A stretch of DNA of 64,000 nucleotides from Arthrobacter sp. AL12 (GTDB lineage: Bacteria; Actinomycetota; Actinomycetes; Actinomycetales; Micrococcaceae). Positions 25,212 through 33,183 of the stretch are shown piece after piece; the first letter of the stretch is position 1; every line of letters begins with the position of its first letter. Both the position numbers and the translations under genes were made by a program. The stretch spans positions 165,912-229,911 of the forward strand of contig NZ_JASBQY010000006.1 of NCBI RefSeq assembly GCF_029960645.1, read 5' to 3'. Under the pieces are notes generated by a model. It saw nothing but the letters and a program-made list of their open reading frames with translations, was not told where the DNA came from and did no database searches.

Positions 25212-26252
25212 ATGCCCTCAACGACCATCAAAACGACGACGGCGGTAGCCGTCCTCGCGCTCGGCCTCCTTGCGTCCCAGCCCGCCACCGCCGCCGACAA
25301 CACCGCCGACAGCCAGGCGTTCACGTTCGGCGTGATCGGCGACATCCCCTACGGCGAGGCCGAGATCGCGAAGTTCCCCGCCCGCATCCAGGACATCAAC
25401 GCCGACAGCGCGCTGAAGTTTGTCACGCACGTGGGCGACATCAAGAACGGCTCCTCGGTCTGCTCGGACGAGTACTTCGAGAACATCCGCACGCAGTTCG
25501 ACACCTTCGAGCACCCGCTGGTCTTCACCCCGGGCGACAACGAATGGGTGGACTGCCACCGCACGAACAACGGGGCGTACAACCCCTTGGAACGACTCGA
25601 CAAGCTGCGGGATGTCTTCTTCGACGAGCCCGGCAAGACCCTGGGCGCCACCATGCCGGTCAAGACCCAGGCGGACCTCGGTCTGCCGGAAAACGTCCGC
25701 TTCACCCAGAACCGGGTGGCGTTTTCCGTGCTGAATATCCAGGGCAGCAACAACTCGCTGCAGCCGTGGACCGGCCTGGGCGAAACCACGGCCACGCCCG
25801 GGCAGTTGGACGAAGTTGAGTTCCGCACGGACGCCGTTCTGGCACAGATCCGCAACACCTTCGCCGACGCCGGACGCCGCAACGACCGTGCCGTGGTCCT
25901 GATGACCCAGGCCGACATGTTCGACCCGTCCCTGCTCGCCGCCGCAACCGCCAACCCGGACACCGTGTCCGGTTTCCGCGAAATCGTGCAGGCCATCATC
26001 GAGGAAACCAACAGCTTCGACGCCCCGGTTTACCTCATCAACGGCGACAGCCACGTCTTCGCTGAGAACCAGCCACTCGCGGAGGGCTCACCCTGGCTGG
26101 ACATCTACGGCCAGCCCGCCGCCGATCTCCTGCAGCGCATCACCGTGGACGGATCCGCCAACGCCACCAACTACGTCAGGTTCACCGTCGCCGGCAACAG
26201 GGCCGGTGGCGCGGACGTTCTGGCCTGGGAAAAGGTCCCCTTCAGCCAGTAG
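25212..26252 (+). CDS. Secreted calcineurin-like metallophosphoesterase
   Basis: A 346-residue exported protein with a Sec signal peptide (TTTAVAVLALGLLASQPATA|ADN). Metallophosphoesterase motifs appear in order: GVIGDIPYGE, HVGDIKNGSSVC, FTPGDNEWVDC and the late NGDSHVF, giving the Asp, Asn and His metal ligands. Two Cys (in SSVCSDEY and WVDCHRT) could form a disulfide. It follows the secreted phosphodiesterase by 37 bases with an AGAGGAAC ribosome-binding site, so both are likely in one operon for extracellular phosphate-ester breakdown. A strong bidirectional terminator follows. Confidence 0.87.
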   Translation: MPSTTIKTTTAVAVLALGLLASQPATAADNTADSQAFTFGVIGDIPYGEAEIAKFPARIQDINADSALKFVTHVGDIKNGSSVCSDEYFENIRTQFDTFEHPLVFTPGDNEWVDCHRTNNGAYNPLERLDKLRDVFFDEPGKTLGATMPVKTQADLGLPENVRFTQNRVAFSVLNIQGSNNSLQPWTGLGETTATPGQLDEVEFRTDAVLAQIRNTFADAGRRNDRAVVLMTQADMFDPSLLAAATANPDTVSGFREIVQAIIEETNSFDAPVYLINGDSHVFAENQPLAEGSPWLDIYGQPAADLLQRITVDGSANATNYVRFTVAGNRAGGADVLAWEKVPFSQ

Positions 26253-26265
26253 GTACCGGAGGGAA

Positions 26266-26299
26266 GCGGACGACGGCGGGAGGTCCCGCCGTCGTCCGC
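26266..26299. terminator. Bidirectional hairpin terminator
   Basis: Arms of about 15 bp (GCGGACGACGGCGGG and its complement) with a tiny loop lie between two convergent genes, touching the stop codon of the minus gene. The core GACGACGGCGGGAGG recurs in the terminator at 49132-49164. Confidence 0.8.
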
Positions 26300-26560
26300 C
26301 TAAGGCTCAACGAGCGTCAGGATTGTTTCCGGACGGACACCGTCAAATTTCATGGCTTCGGCCGCCTCCGGGGACTCCATGATCCGCTGGAATGTTTCCA
26401 TGTCGGGGACCTGGACGATCAGACCTACGCGGTGGCTTTTCGCCGGGTCGATAAACGTTCGAACCGTGATGCCCAGCGGCCCGAAGACCTGTTCCCTTTT
26501 TGGTGAGCTGAGCCAGTGCTCAACGTCGTCGACTTCGTGGAAGACCATTAATGTTGGCAT
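26300..26560 (-). CDS. Small conserved protein, ferredoxin-like (dimeric alpha/beta barrel) fold likely
   Basis: An 86-residue cytoplasmic protein. The pattern MPTLMVFHEVDDVEHWL, an arm with FGPLGITVRTFIDP, HRVGLIVQVPDMETFQRIM and a final strand TILTLVE is typical of the dimeric alpha-beta barrel proteins (Dabb/ABM-like). I do not know a specific function. It is a monocistronic gene convergent with the phosphoesterase operon. Confidence 0.65.
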   Translation of the reverse strand: MPTLMVFHEVDDVEHWLSSPKREQVFGPLGITVRTFIDPAKSHRVGLIVQVPDMETFQRIMESPEAAEAMKFDGVRPETILTLVEP

Positions 26561-26887
26561 CGTTGCCTCCGCTTTCTGGGGTGGTGCCAGGAGCCGGGCT
26601 GGTCAAGGGGCCGCGTCGGGACATCCTGATCACGCTGAACGTACCACGGCCTCAAAGGCCGCGGTAGCGGGAAAAATCGACAGTCCGGCACCTCGCAAAG
26701 CGGCCAGTCGAGAGGCTAGGAAAGGTGCGCCCGGTCGGCCATCAGCGCGCTGTCCTAGATGTCTGACAGGGCCGGAGGCGGCGCCTCGGGCACGGTGCCC
26801 GAACGCTTCGTTCGGGGATCAAAATCCCGTCGGGGCTGGGTGAAAAAAGTGTCGGTTACACAGCTGCTCGCGTGCCAGAATCCTCAC
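26561..26887. other. Intergenic stretch with a hairpin and T-arm-like sequence
   Basis: No gene recognised. Near 26798-26816 an 8-bp hairpin CCCGAACG/CGTTCGGG is followed by GGATCAAAATCCCGTCGGGG (26815-26836), which resembles the T-arm and 3' end of a tRNA. No acceptor or anticodon partner is present, so a functional tRNA is excluded. It could be a relic attachment-site sequence. Confidence 0.35.
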
Positions 26888-27667
26888 ATGACCAACGAAC
26901 GCAGTGAACTGAAGAGCGTCGGATACGAGATCTTTATCGGTATCCTTTCGATCCTGTCGATCGTCAATCTCGTGCTCTTGAATGTTGTGCAGGAGAAGTC
27001 GCTCGACACCGTTCTGACGGTGATGAACGCCCTTTTCAGCGTGATCTTCGTCGCCGACTTTCTCTACCGGATCGTCACCGCGCCGTCGGCGGGCGCCTAT
27101 TTCTTCCGGCACTTCGGCTGGGCTGACCTGCTGGCCAGCGTGCCTTTGGCGCAGTTCAAGATCCTCCGCGTCTTCCGGCTGGTCCGGGTGTACCGCCTGC
27201 TCCGCGCTGGCGGCATCCGCGCGGTCGGCCGCGCCCTGGTCAACGACCGGGCCGGCAGCTCCCTGTACATTCTGCTGCTCATGGGCATTTTCGTGCTGGA
27301 ATTCGGAAGCCTCACGATCCTCGGCGTCGAGCAGGGCGCCCCGGGTGCCAACATCAGGACCGCCTCCGACGCCATCTGGTACACGATCGTCACGATCTCA
27401 ACAGTCGGATACGGTGATCTCTATCCGGTCACCGAGGCGGGCCGGCTGATCGGGACAGGCATCATCATCGTCGGTGTCGGGATCTTCGGCACCTTCACCG
27501 GCTACCTGGCCAACTTCTTCCTCTCTCCGAAGAAGAAGTCCTCCGCACCGCCCGCCAATGAGGCTGGCTCGGGGACCGCGACGGTCGCAGGTCTCCGCCG
27601 GAGCCTCGAAGAGTCCGAAGCAAAGCTGGCCGAGATCAGAAAGCTCCTGGCCGGGCCAACCCAGTGA
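26888..27667 (+). CDS. Voltage-gated-type potassium channel
   Basis: A 259-residue membrane protein with the layout of a six-helix Kv channel. S1-S3 fall within residues 15-100. The S4 segment ILRVFRLVRVYRLLR carries regularly spaced Arg, S5 is LYILLLMGIFVLEFGSL, the pore loop contains the selectivity filter TISTVGYGDLYP, and S6 is GTGIIIVGVGIFGTFTGYLA. The C-terminus is a short coiled tail (LRRSLEESEAKLAEIRKLL), perhaps for tetramer assembly. I use the ATG at 26888 (MTNERSELK); the frame opens earlier without family similarity. It should conduct K+ across the cytoplasmic membrane. Confidence 0.9.
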   Translation: MTNERSELKSVGYEIFIGILSILSIVNLVLLNVVQEKSLDTVLTVMNALFSVIFVADFLYRIVTAPSAGAYFFRHFGWADLLASVPLAQFKILRVFRLVRVYRLLRAGGIRAVGRALVNDRAGSSLYILLLMGIFVLEFGSLTILGVEQGAPGANIRTASDAIWYTIVTISTVGYGDLYPVTEAGRLIGTGIIIVGVGIFGTFTGYLANFFLSPKKKSSAPPANEAGSGTATVAGLRRSLEESEAKLAEIRKLLAGPTQ

Positions 27668-27770
27668 ACGTCAGCCGGCTCGGGATCTCGGCGGGCACTC
27701 AGGGGAGCGCGTCCGCGCCGGGCGTTGTCGTGTGCGACGAGTTGTACGATCCTGGGGGCGTCCGCCAGGT

Positions 27771-28100
27771 TCATTCCTGGGCGCTGAGGCTCCAGTGGGC
27801 TCGGATGGCCTCAGCAATTGGGCCGGCGGTGACGTCGACCCGGAAAGCAACGGGCGCGGTCCCCGTCTCTTCGATGACCGAGTCACGGTAGACGCGGCCG
27901 CAGGAGGGGCACAGGGTGTACAGATCCTCATCAGCAGGCCATTCCGCCAGCCCCGCGGGGACCGGGCTGCTGTCTCCGATGTAGACGGGAACGCCCTGTG
28001 AGTTGGCCTGAATCAACCCGTCCTTGCTGACGGTGTTGCCGCACACGCAGGTGATGGTGGTGACATCATGATCGATGACATCGGCGGTTTCAGAGTCCAT
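27771..28100 (-). CDS. Small zinc-ribbon-like protein of unknown function
   Basis: A 109-residue protein with two Cys pairs: TCVCGNTV near residue 18 and LCPSCGRVY near 65, consistent with one zinc ribbon. Between them lies GVPVYIGDSSPVPAGLAEWP. The C-terminus (AFRVDVTAGPIAEAIRAHWS) is helical. No signal peptide. I do not recognise a named family. Confidence 0.6.
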   Translation of the reverse strand: MDSETADVIDHDVTTITCVCGNTVSKDGLIQANSQGVPVYIGDSSPVPAGLAEWPADEDLYTLCPSCGRVYRDSVIEETGTAPVAFRVDVTAGPIAEAIRAHWSLSAQE

Positions 28101-28435
28101 GATGACCTTCCCGGCGCTGGAAAAGACGTTCTGGTATTAGCTTATGCCTGCCGATCCGTGGCCGCACTGGAACTAGGTAACGTCAGGTGGCATGGCAGCG
28201 GCACCTGCCGCAGTGATTGGCCTAACTTCACGAGGTCTTCTGTCGGCACCAGAGGCCACCTTCTGCAGGTGTGGGATATTGAACCACCGCTCCCGGTTGC
28301 CTTTCACCCGCTTTGGGTGATGACTGCCCCGGCGTGGAGCGCTAGATTGGCGAACGTGTGATTGACCGGCCTGTATCGCTTGTGAGACCTCACTTATGGC
28401 CAGCCGTGTGTCGGATGGCCAGCGGAAGGAGAGGG
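28101..28435. other. Intergenic region upstream of the ClC operon
   Basis: No gene recognised. A small hairpin TCACCC/GGGTGA (28304-28320) is visible. The region ends in a strong ribosome-binding stretch (GGAAGGAGAGGG, 28424-28435) serving the leader ORF that begins at 28436. The promoter of the acid-resistance operon should lie here, but I could not pick a convincing -35/-10 pair. Confidence 0.45.
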
Positions 28436-28528
28436 ATGCTCAACGGTTACCACGGGCGCACCGAACCCGTTCCCCGCGTGATGTTCTGCTCGTTGATCGT
28501 CGGTGACTCGCGGGGTTGCCGGCAATGA
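28436..28528 (+). CDS. Possible 30-residue leader peptide coupled to the ClC gene
   Basis: An ATG directly preceded by GGAAGGAGAGGG, the best ribosome-binding sequence in the area, opens a 30-codon frame (MLNGYHGRTEPVPRVMFCSL...). Its TGA overlaps the ATG of the ClC gene (ATGA at 28525-28528). The ClC gene has no good ribosome-binding site of its own, so translation through this short ORF would deliver ribosomes to it. The peptide has no recognisable domain. Whether the peptide matters or only its translation does is unknown. Confidence 0.4.
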   Translation: MLNGYHGRTEPVPRVMFCSLIVGDSRGCRQ

Positions 28529-30627
28529 GCCAGCCTGCCGCGCCGCCGCCCAGTATTGATCCGGTCGCCGTGATTCGATCCCGGCCCTACATCGCTGCGC
28601 TCGTGCTGGCGGCGCTCTTGGGCGTTCCCATCTCGGTCATCGCCTACGGTTTTCTCGCCTTTGTCGCGGCGCTCCAGCAGTTCGTCTTCGACGGGCTGCC
28701 GAATCAACTTTTCGGCGGTCCTGCACCTGCGTGGTGGCCGGTTCCGTGGTTGGTGCTGTGCGGGCTGTTGACGGCCTTGACCATCCGGTATCTGCCGGGA
28801 ACCGGGGGACACTCACCCGCTTTCGGATTCAAGACCGGCGGCGGTCCGCCGAGCGGCCGGGAGCTCGTGGGCATCGTTCTCGCGGCACTGACCACGCTCA
28901 GCCTGGGTGCGGTGCTCGGGCCCGAGGGGCCGCTGATCGCAATCGGTGGCGGCCTCGGGGCGCTGGCGGTGCACCTGGTGAAGAAGGACGCTCCGCCGAT
29001 GTCCCTGACGATCATGGCGTCCGCCGGCAGCTTCGCCGCGATTAGTACCCTGCTCGGGTCTCCCGTGCTCGGTGCCTTCCTGATCATGGAGGCCGCCGGG
29101 ATCGGGGGAATGACGCTGAGTCTGGTGGCCCTGCCCGGACTGCTCGCTTCCGGCGTCGGGGCACTGGTGTTCGTCGGCCTCGACGGCTGGACCGGGCTGG
29201 GCAGCTTCTCGCTGGCGCTGCCCGTGGTGCCGCCCGCGGTGCCGCCCGCGGTGCCGCCGACGTTGGCGACGATGGGCTGGGCTGTGGCCATGGGCGCGGC
29301 CGGTGCGCTGTTGGGATGGCTGATCCGCTTGGTCGCGCTGTCGCTTCGCCCGGTCGTGCACCTGAACCGGGTGTTGGTGACGTCGGCGCTCGGCTTGCTG
29401 ATAGGTGTCACCGCGATGGCGTACCAGTTGGTCTCCGGGCGCAGCTTCACGCAGGTGTTGTTCTCGGGGCAGGACGCACTGCCGGAGCTGGTCGAACACG
29501 CCACGGACTACTCGCTTGCGGTGCTGGTTCTGCTGATCGCTTGTAAGACCTTGGTCTACGGGCTGTCGCTGAGCGCATTTCGTGGTGGTCCGGTGTTCCC
29601 GTCGATGTTCATCGGTGCGGCGCTCGGTATTGCTGCGAGCGGGTTGCCCGGAATGAATCTCGCGGCAGGAATCGGCATGGGCATGGGAGCGATGTGCGCA
29701 GCCATGCTGCGGCTGCCGTTGACGTCGACGCTGCTGGCCACGCTGCTGCTGGGTGTGGACGGTTTGGCGGTAACACCCCAGGTGGTGGTGGCTGTGGCGG
29801 TGGCCTTCGTGATCACCAATCTGCTCCCGGTCCCGGGCCCGACGGCGTCCGGCGCGCCTGCCGACGGCGGCGGCGTCCGACATCGGGGTGCCCCGGGGGC
29901 CCGCCAGGCAACTGAGATCTCGAGCGCGGGCCCGTCGACCGCACGGGACCGGTGGATCGCCTGGCTGTTCATCATTGGCTCGAGTCTGTTCGCCCTGGGG
30001 GCGGTGCCGTTCTACGCCGAGGCCGTGGGATTGCGCTGGTGTGCAGCGACATTCTTTGTCGGTTCGCTGTTCTTCACCTGTGCGGCCTTCCTGCAGTACC
30101 GCGAGGGCGTTGACGCGCTCCCGGCCGCGGGTTCCACGAGGCGCCATGTGTTTTGGGTGTGGGCGCCGCGGAATCTCGTGTGGCTCGCTGCCGCGGTTCA
30201 ACTTGCCGGCACCCTGTGGTTCAACTGGAGCACGGGAAACGCCCTGCGGGACAATCTCAGTGCGGCGCTGACCGAGCAGCGGGTATGGCGACCGGACGCC
30301 CTGGGTTCCATCGCCTTCCTCGTTGCAAGCGGTGTGGCGTTGCGGGAGGCCGGTCGCGGCGCCGTTGCCGGCCGGCCCAGGCCCCGGACGTGGAAGATCG
30401 GCGTGATCAACGTTGCCGGCTCTGTTGCGTTCGGGATCTCGGCTGTCGCGGCCTTCGTCATCCCGTCTAGCGGCAATGTCTTGAATGCCGAGCTGTCCAA
30501 TCTCGGCACACTCGTGGGAGCCCTGTGCTTCCTCGCCGGCGCGATCCTGATGCTGGGTCCGATCCACCGCCGTCTCGGTTCCCGCGTATCGGGGACCTCA
30601 TCCGGAACCCTTTTCAACAGTCCCTGA
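28525..30627 (+). CDS. ClC-family chloride channel/antiporter fused to a YrhK-like domain
   Basis: About 700 residues. Residues 1-460 are a ClC transporter with the anion-selectivity motifs GTGGHSP, LGPEGPL (gating Glu at about 134) and GGPVFPS. The residue equivalent to the internal proton Glu203 of E. coli ClC-ec1 appears to be Ala (IMEAAG, Glu189-Ala190), although the alignment is by eye. After a Pro/Ala linker, residues about 480-690 repeat the YrhK pattern of membrane helix pairs (IIGSSLFALGAVPFYAEAVG, FFVGSLFFTCAAFLQYREGV and a second set). A small PPAVPPAVPP repeat lies in a loop. The gene is ten bases upstream of glutamate decarboxylase, which suggests a role as the electrical shunt in acid resistance. 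Confidence 0.88.
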   Translation: MSQPAAPPPSIDPVAVIRSRPYIAALVLAALLGVPISVIAYGFLAFVAALQQFVFDGLPNQLFGGPAPAWWPVPWLVLCGLLTALTIRYLPGTGGHSPAFGFKTGGGPPSGRELVGIVLAALTTLSLGAVLGPEGPLIAIGGGLGALAVHLVKKDAPPMSLTIMASAGSFAAISTLLGSPVLGAFLIMEAAGIGGMTLSLVALPGLLASGVGALVFVGLDGWTGLGSFSLALPVVPPAVPPAVPPTLATMGWAVAMGAAGALLGWLIRLVALSLRPVVHLNRVLVTSALGLLIGVTAMAYQLVSGRSFTQVLFSGQDALPELVEHATDYSLAVLVLLIACKTLVYGLSLSAFRGGPVFPSMFIGAALGIAASGLPGMNLAAGIGMGMGAMCAAMLRLPLTSTLLATLLLGVDGLAVTPQVVVAVAVAFVITNLLPVPGPTASGAPADGGGVRHRGAPGARQATEISSAGPSTARDRWIAWLFIIGSSLFALGAVPFYAEAVGLRWCAATFFVGSLFFTCAAFLQYREGVDALPAAGSTRRHVFWVWAPRNLVWLAAAVQLAGTLWFNWSTGNALRDNLSAALTEQRVWRPDALGSIAFLVASGVALREAGRGAVAGRPRPRTWKIGVINVAGSVAFGISAVAAFVIPSSGNVLNAELSNLGTLVGALCFLAGAILMLGPIHRRLGSRVSGTSSGTLFNSP

Positions 30628-30637
30628 AGGAGAAGTG

Positions 30638-32017
30638 ATGTCACGAGATTTCCAGCCGGCGGATGCCGACGTGGCCCTGTTCGGCAACCGATTCGTCACC
30701 CAGGAGGTTCCGAGCAGGGAGTTCCCGGAGAGCGGCATTCCTGCTCAGGACGCTTTGCGGCTGGTGGCGGAGGATCTGGCGCTGGAGGGTGATCCGGCCC
30801 GGAACCTGGCGACCTTTGTGACGACGTGGATGGAGCCGCAGGCCCAGCAGATCATCGCCGCGAACCTGCACCGCAATTTCATCGACCACGCCGAATATCC
30901 CCGCACGGCCGAGATTGAGCAGCGTTGCATTCGGATGATCGCCGACCTCTTCCATGCGCCGGGCGAGACGACGGGAGCCCGAACCCAGGGATCGTCCGAG
31001 GCGATCATGCTCGGCGGGTTGTCCCTGAAGTGGAATTGGCGGAAGCGTCGCGAGGCCGCCGGCGCGTCGACGTCGAGCCCGAACCTGGTGTTTGGCGGCG
31101 ACGTACATGTCGTGTGGGAAAAGTTCTGCCGCTACTTCGACGTCGAGCCGCGGATCGTGCCGCTGCAGCCCGGTAAGTACACGATCGGCCCGGAAGACGT
31201 GCAGGCCCATGTCGATGAGAACACCATCGGCGTCGCAGCCGTGCTGGGTACGACGTTCACCGGGCACAAGGACGACATCGTCGGCATTAATGACCTGCTG
31301 CTCCGGATCAAGCGCGAGCGGGGCCTTGACGTGCCGCTGCACGTGGACGGGGCCAGCGGGGGGTTCGTCTGGCCCTTCCTCTACCCGGACTCCAAGTGGG
31401 ACTTCCGGCTCGAGCAGGTCCGCTCGATCAATGTCTCCGGGCACAAGTTCGGACTCGTCTACCCCGGCATCGGGTGGCTGATCTTCCGGGAGAAGGCCGA
31501 TCTGGCCAAGGAACTGGTCTTCGAGGAGAACTACCTCGGCAAGACCGACTCGACCTTCACCCTGAACTTCTCCACCGGCTCGTCGATGGTCATCGCCCAG
31601 TACTACAACTTCGTGCGCTATGGCCGCGCCGGCTACACCTACATCATGAAGAACATGCAGACCAACGCCCGCGTCCTCGCTGAGAAGTTGGAGGCCATGG
31701 GCCGGTTCGAGATCATCGGCCCCGACGAGGAACAACTTCCCCTGGTCGCGTTCCGCCTCGCGGCCGACACCGGCTACGACGAGTTCGACATCGCCTGGCA
31801 GCTCTCGGCCGAGCGCGGCTGGATGGTGCCGGCATACACCCTGCCCCCGAACGCCCAAGACGTGACGATCATGCGTGCCCTGGTCAAGCAGACGATGAGC
31901 CGCGAGCACGTCGACACGCTGGCCCGGGACATTGAAGAGGCGTGCTCCACGCTGGCGAAGAAGGGCGGCGCGCATGAATCCGAACGCAACAAGATGGTGA
32001 CCGGATCCGGCCACTGA
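30638..32017 (+). CDS. gadB: Glutamate decarboxylase (PLP-dependent)
   Basis: A 459-residue PLP enzyme converting L-glutamate to GABA while consuming a cytoplasmic proton. Landmarks are TTWMEPQAQQIIAANLHRNF near the N-terminus, GARTQGSSEAIMLGGLSLKW, the substrate/cofactor strand LHVDGASGGFVWPF and the Schiff-base Lys in NVSGHKFGLVYPGIGW (Lys about 270). Length matches E. coli GadA/B (466). A GTG lies one codon before the chosen ATG; AAGGAG at 30627-30632 fits the ATG. Coupled to the ClC gene, it suggests a proton-consuming acid-resistance module. No Glu/GABA antiporter gene is in the window. Confidence 0.93.
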   Translation: MSRDFQPADADVALFGNRFVTQEVPSREFPESGIPAQDALRLVAEDLALEGDPARNLATFVTTWMEPQAQQIIAANLHRNFIDHAEYPRTAEIEQRCIRMIADLFHAPGETTGARTQGSSEAIMLGGLSLKWNWRKRREAAGASTSSPNLVFGGDVHVVWEKFCRYFDVEPRIVPLQPGKYTIGPEDVQAHVDENTIGVAAVLGTTFTGHKDDIVGINDLLLRIKRERGLDVPLHVDGASGGFVWPFLYPDSKWDFRLEQVRSINVSGHKFGLVYPGIGWLIFREKADLAKELVFEENYLGKTDSTFTLNFSTGSSMVIAQYYNFVRYGRAGYTYIMKNMQTNARVLAEKLEAMGRFEIIGPDEEQLPLVAFRLAADTGYDEFDIAWQLSAERGWMVPAYTLPPNAQDVTIMRALVKQTMSREHVDTLARDIEEACSTLAKKGGAHESERNKMVTGSGH

Positions 32018-32038
32018 CCGGTGCAACGGTGACACGCG

Positions 32039-32063
32039 GGGCCCGGCGCATCCGGCCGGGTCC
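32039..32063. terminator. Hairpin after the gad operon
   Basis: Stem GGGCCCGGC (32039-32047) pairs with GCCGGGTCC (32055-32063) including one G-T pair, loop of seven. It sits between convergent genes and may terminate both. Confidence 0.45.
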
Positions 32064-32101
32064 GCCGAGCTGTCGGGCTGGGGTGTGGCCCAGGACCTGC
32101 C

Positions 32102-32995
32102 CTAGTCGGAAAGATTCAGCACGGCCTGCGCGAACGCGTCCGGGTCCTCCTGCGGGACGTTGTGACCGATACCGGGAAGGACGCGCTGGCTGTAGGGGCC
32201 GGTGAAGTGGTCTCTTCCTGCCGTCGCTGCGGGGCCGCCGACGCCGTCGTCCCCGCTTTCGAGCACCACCGTCGGGACGGTGATGCGCGGCTCCTGCGCG
32301 ATCAGTTCCTCGAACCGCTGGTACCGGGGGTCGCCGTCGGCCAGCCCGTACCGGTGGCGGTAGGAGTGGATGACGACGTCGACGAAATCGGGGTTGTGCA
32401 GGCTCGGGGCGCTGGCGGGAAACGCCTCGCGCGCGCCGCCCCAGGCCGGCGACCAGGTGCGCCAGAGCAGCTCGCAGAGTTCGTCGCGGTTTTGTTCCAG
32501 CCCTCGGCGGCCCCGTTCCGAGTGGAAATAGTATTGATACCAGTAGCTTCGCTCCCATTCCGGCATGGCCGGCTCGCCGGAACGGGCGAGGTTGTGCATG
32601 TTGTAGCCGCCGACGGTGACGAGGCCGGCGACGCGTCCGGGGTCCAGTGCCGCCACGATGCACGCAGCCCGGCCGCCCCAGTCGTAGCCGGCCACGACGG
32701 CCCGGCCGATGTCGAGGGCATCCATGAAATCGAGGAGATCCTGCGCTAGGGCGGCTTGCTGTCCCGAGCGGACCGTTGCCTGGTCGAGGAAACGCGTCGG
32801 GCCGAAGCCGCGAAGGTAGGGCGCGAGCACGAAGGCGCCCTGGTCGGCGAGGATCGGCGCGACGTCGTCGAAGGCCCGGACGTCATACGGGAACCCGTGC
32901 AGGAGGATGACCGGGGCCCCGCCCGGATCACCCGCGGACTCGTAGCCGATGTCCAGGACGGGGGTCTGGACGCGGCCGAAGGATGAAAAGCTCAT
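32102..32995 (-). CDS. Alpha/beta hydrolase, epoxide hydrolase-like
   Basis: A 297-residue cytoplasmic hydrolase from the ATG at 32995 (MSFSSFGRVQTPVLDIGYES). The oxyanion-hole motif is HGFPYDVRAFDD. The nucleophile elbow GYDWGGRAA has Asp in place of Ser, as in epoxide hydrolases and haloalkane dehalogenases. The cap domain (about 135-215) is Trp/Tyr rich (ERSYWYQYYFHSERG), the acid lies in VVLESGDDGVGG and the catalytic His in GIGHNVPQEDP. The open frame extends upstream, but that part is not similar to the family. Substrate unknown. Confidence 0.85.
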   Translation of the reverse strand: MSFSSFGRVQTPVLDIGYESAGDPGGAPVILLHGFPYDVRAFDDVAPILADQGAFVLAPYLRGFGPTRFLDQATVRSGQQAALAQDLLDFMDALDIGRAVVAGYDWGGRAACIVAALDPGRVAGLVTVGGYNMHNLARSGEPAMPEWERSYWYQYYFHSERGRRGLEQNRDELCELLWRTWSPAWGGAREAFPASAPSLHNPDFVDVVIHSYRHRYGLADGDPRYQRFEELIAQEPRITVPTVVLESGDDGVGGPAATAGRDHFTGPYSQRVLPGIGHNVPQEDPDAFAQAVLNLSD

Positions 32996-33078
32996 GCTGC
33001 CATTCTGACCCAACGCCCAGCCATTGCCCTGGGCGTCTGCGTTGCATGGCCTAAACGGTGCCGAGCAGGGAGAAGACC

Positions 33079-33183
33079 ATGAAGCTGACAGTGACCGACT
33101 TCGTGAGCCTCGACGGCGTATCGCAGGGCAACCCGGACGGGAACTCCAGATCAACGGCAGCGCCCGGTGTTATTTCACGGTGA
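33079..33183 (+). pseudogene. N-terminal fragment of a DHFR/RibD-like reductase
   Basis: An ATG with an upstream AGGGAGAAG opens MKLTVTDFVSLDGVSQGNPD, the conserved first strand and loop of the dihydrofolate-reductase-like family (usually M.LTVT.FVSLDGVMQGPGG). After about 20 codons the frame enters sequence that is the reverse strand of the neighbouring cupredoxin gene and stops at 33183. The remaining 150-odd residues are missing, so this is a deletion junction. Confidence 0.7.

Noticed and set aside
29227..29262. GTGCCGCCCGCG tandem repeat in the ClC gene considered as a repeat array
   Set aside because: Only about three units, in frame, encoding PPAVPPAVPP in a loop; not a CRISPR or mobile repeat.
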